DNA of 5,351 nucleotides from an uncultured Acidimicrobiales bacterium (GTDB taxonomy: Bacteria; Actinomycetota; Acidimicrobiia; Acidimicrobiales; SZUA-35), in contig CALLIQ010000191.1 of the NCBI GenBank assembly GCA_938008925.1, positions 1 to 5,351 on the forward strand, written 5' to 3'. The position numbers and the translations under genes were made by a program. Below the pieces are notes generated by a model, which was given only the letters and a program-made list of their open reading frames with translations, was not told where the DNA came from and did no database searches. Of this stretch, positions 4,649-5,351 are shown piece by piece. Numbering within the stretch: the first letter of the stretch is position 1; the number at the start of each line of letters is the position of its first letter.

Positions 4649-5115
4649 TCGCCGCACGCTCCCCCATCGTCTGCCTCGGCGTGCAAGCCGCCAGTCCGAT
4701 CGCCCTCGTGGTCGGTCTGTACCTCCTCTTCGCCGGCCACAACCGCCCCGGCGGTGGCTTCGCTGCCGGCCTCGTGTTCGGTGCCGTGATCACGCTGCGG
4801 ACTCTGGCCGGGCTGCAAAAGCCCCGCTTCGCCACGCAGATCATCTCCGTCGGCTCGTTGATCGTCGCCGCCGTGGCCGTCGCCCCGTTGTTGTGGGGCG
4901 ACCCGATGCTCGATCAGAAGGTCGTCGAAACGTCGATTCCGATCTTTGGCAAGGTCAAGTCCGGGTCCGCACTCCCCTTCGACATCGGCGTCACCGCCAT
5001 CGTCGTCGGGCTCATCCTCGCTCTACTCGACGGATTGTCGGTCGACACGCTGCTCCAGAACCGCGGATCCGACGACGGTGGGACATCCGGTTCAGACGAG
5101 GTGGCGCCAGCATGA
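4645..5115 (+). CDS. mrpB: Mrp/Mnh Na+/H+ antiporter subunit B (MnhB domain)
   Basis: This 156-aa membrane protein is the small MrpB subunit, which packs against the C-terminal part of MrpA. The hallmark is PIALVVGLYLLFAGHNRPGGGFAAGL (19-43), with the conserved G-H-N-x-P-G-G-G-F motif at 31-39. Further helices follow near 41-56, 64-83 and 113-130. Residues 86-112 form a polar segment containing SGSALPFDIGV, typical of the family. The C-terminal tail (about 138-156) is Gly/Asp/Ser-rich and probably disordered. ATG 4645 overlaps the mrpA stop as ATGA and has GAGGAGG (4631-4637) 7 nt upstream, so the start is secure. The stop overlaps the start of mrpC in the same way. Translational coupling keeps subunit output in step. 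Confidence 0.95.
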   Translation: MIAARSPIVCLGVQAASPIALVVGLYLLFAGHNRPGGGFAAGLVFGAVITLRTLAGLQKPRFATQIISVGSLIVAAVAVAPLLWGDPMLDQKVVETSIPIFGKVKSGSALPFDIGVTAIVVGLILALLDGLSVDTLLQNRGSDDGGTSGSDEVAPA

Positions 5116-5351
5116 GCGTGTCACTCCTCCTCGCCATCGGTGGCTTGACCGCCGTCGGCCTCTACCTGATCACGGCCCGATCCCTGAGCCGAATCATCCT
5201 CGGCTTCTCACTCCTCGGACATGCCTCCGTGCTGGCCCTCCTCGCCTCCGGCGGGGCGCCCGGTGGTGCGCCGATCGCCGGCACGTCCGACGAGGCCATC
5301 GCCAACCCGGTGCCCCAGGCTCTCGCTCTCACCGCGATCGTGATCTCATTC
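5112..5351 (+). CDS. mrpC: Mrp/Mnh Na+/H+ antiporter subunit C (NuoK-like), 5' part
   Basis: Eighty codons are visible and the gene runs off the right edge. MrpC resembles NuoK/MnhC, a three-helix membrane subunit usually of about 110-120 aa, so roughly two-thirds is here. Helix 1 covers about residues 3-20 (VSLLLAIGGLTAVGLYLI). Helix 2 covers about 27-46 (LSRIILGFSLLGHASVLALL). A loop with TSDEAIANP leads to the family signature NPVPQALALTAIVISF at the end of the window, the start of helix 3. The predicted start, ATG 5112, overlaps the mrpB stop (ATGA) and has GAGGTGG (5098-5104) 7 nt upstream. The order A-B-C matches known mrp operons; mrpD-G are expected to follow outside the window. Confidence 0.93.
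   Translation, partial: MSVSLLLAIGGLTAVGLYLITARSLSRIILGFSLLGHASVLALLASGGAPGGAPIAGTSDEAIANPVPQALALTAIVISF

Noticed and set aside
3317..4657. A 446-codon minus-strand open frame opposite mrpA, with a second one at 2324-3250
   Set aside because: Both are low-complexity, charged translations opposite a clear mrpA and have no family resemblance.

Overview
The window looks like a chromosomal segment from a GC-rich actinobacterium. The reasons are a strong G/C bias at third codon positions, good Shine-Dalgarno (SD) sites mixed with likely leaderless starts, and a small winged-helix regulator of a type I associate with Actinomycetota. Placement in Acidimicrobiia (Ilumatobacter-like) is only a guess. 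No rRNA, tRNA, CRISPR array, insertion sequence or attachment site was seen.

Layout, left to right. Everything up to about 2293 is on the minus strand: (1) the first 29 codons of a winged-helix regulator that runs off the left edge (87 to 1); (2) a complete 109-aa paralogue of it (566 to 237); (3) a 287-bp non-coding stretch (567-853) with four CAGGG repeats and two inverted repeats; (4) a 95-aa protein of unknown function with a near-perfect SD (1141 to 854); (5) a 371-aa calcium/cation antiporter (2293 to 1178), which probably shares a transcript with gene 4. From about 2396 the plus strand carries the start of an Mrp/Mnh Na+/H+ antiporter operon: mrpA (2396-4648), mrpB (4645-5115) and mrpC (5112 to the right edge). 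These are joined by ATGA stop/start overlaps, each downstream start having its own SD.

How the genes fit together. The Ca2+ exchanger and the multisubunit Na+/H+ antiporter are transcribed away from each other from a gap of about 100 bp. Predicted back-to-back promoters lie there, their -35 boxes 5 bp apart. A Na+-driven Ca2+ exchanger brings in sodium and Mrp expels it using the proton gradient, so joint control of Na+/Ca2+/pH balance is plausible. The AT-rich divergent region and the exchanger/95-aa junction share short words (TTGAATA, AATACGT, TTTTG) and contain dyads that overlap predicted -10 boxes. One unidentified regulator might therefore act at both, but this is inference.

The genes are mostly ordinary. 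The best leads are the operator-like dyads, the repeat arrays beside the tandem winged-helix paralogues, and the uncharacterised 95-aa protein between them and the exchanger. I found no clear evidence of a wholly new system.
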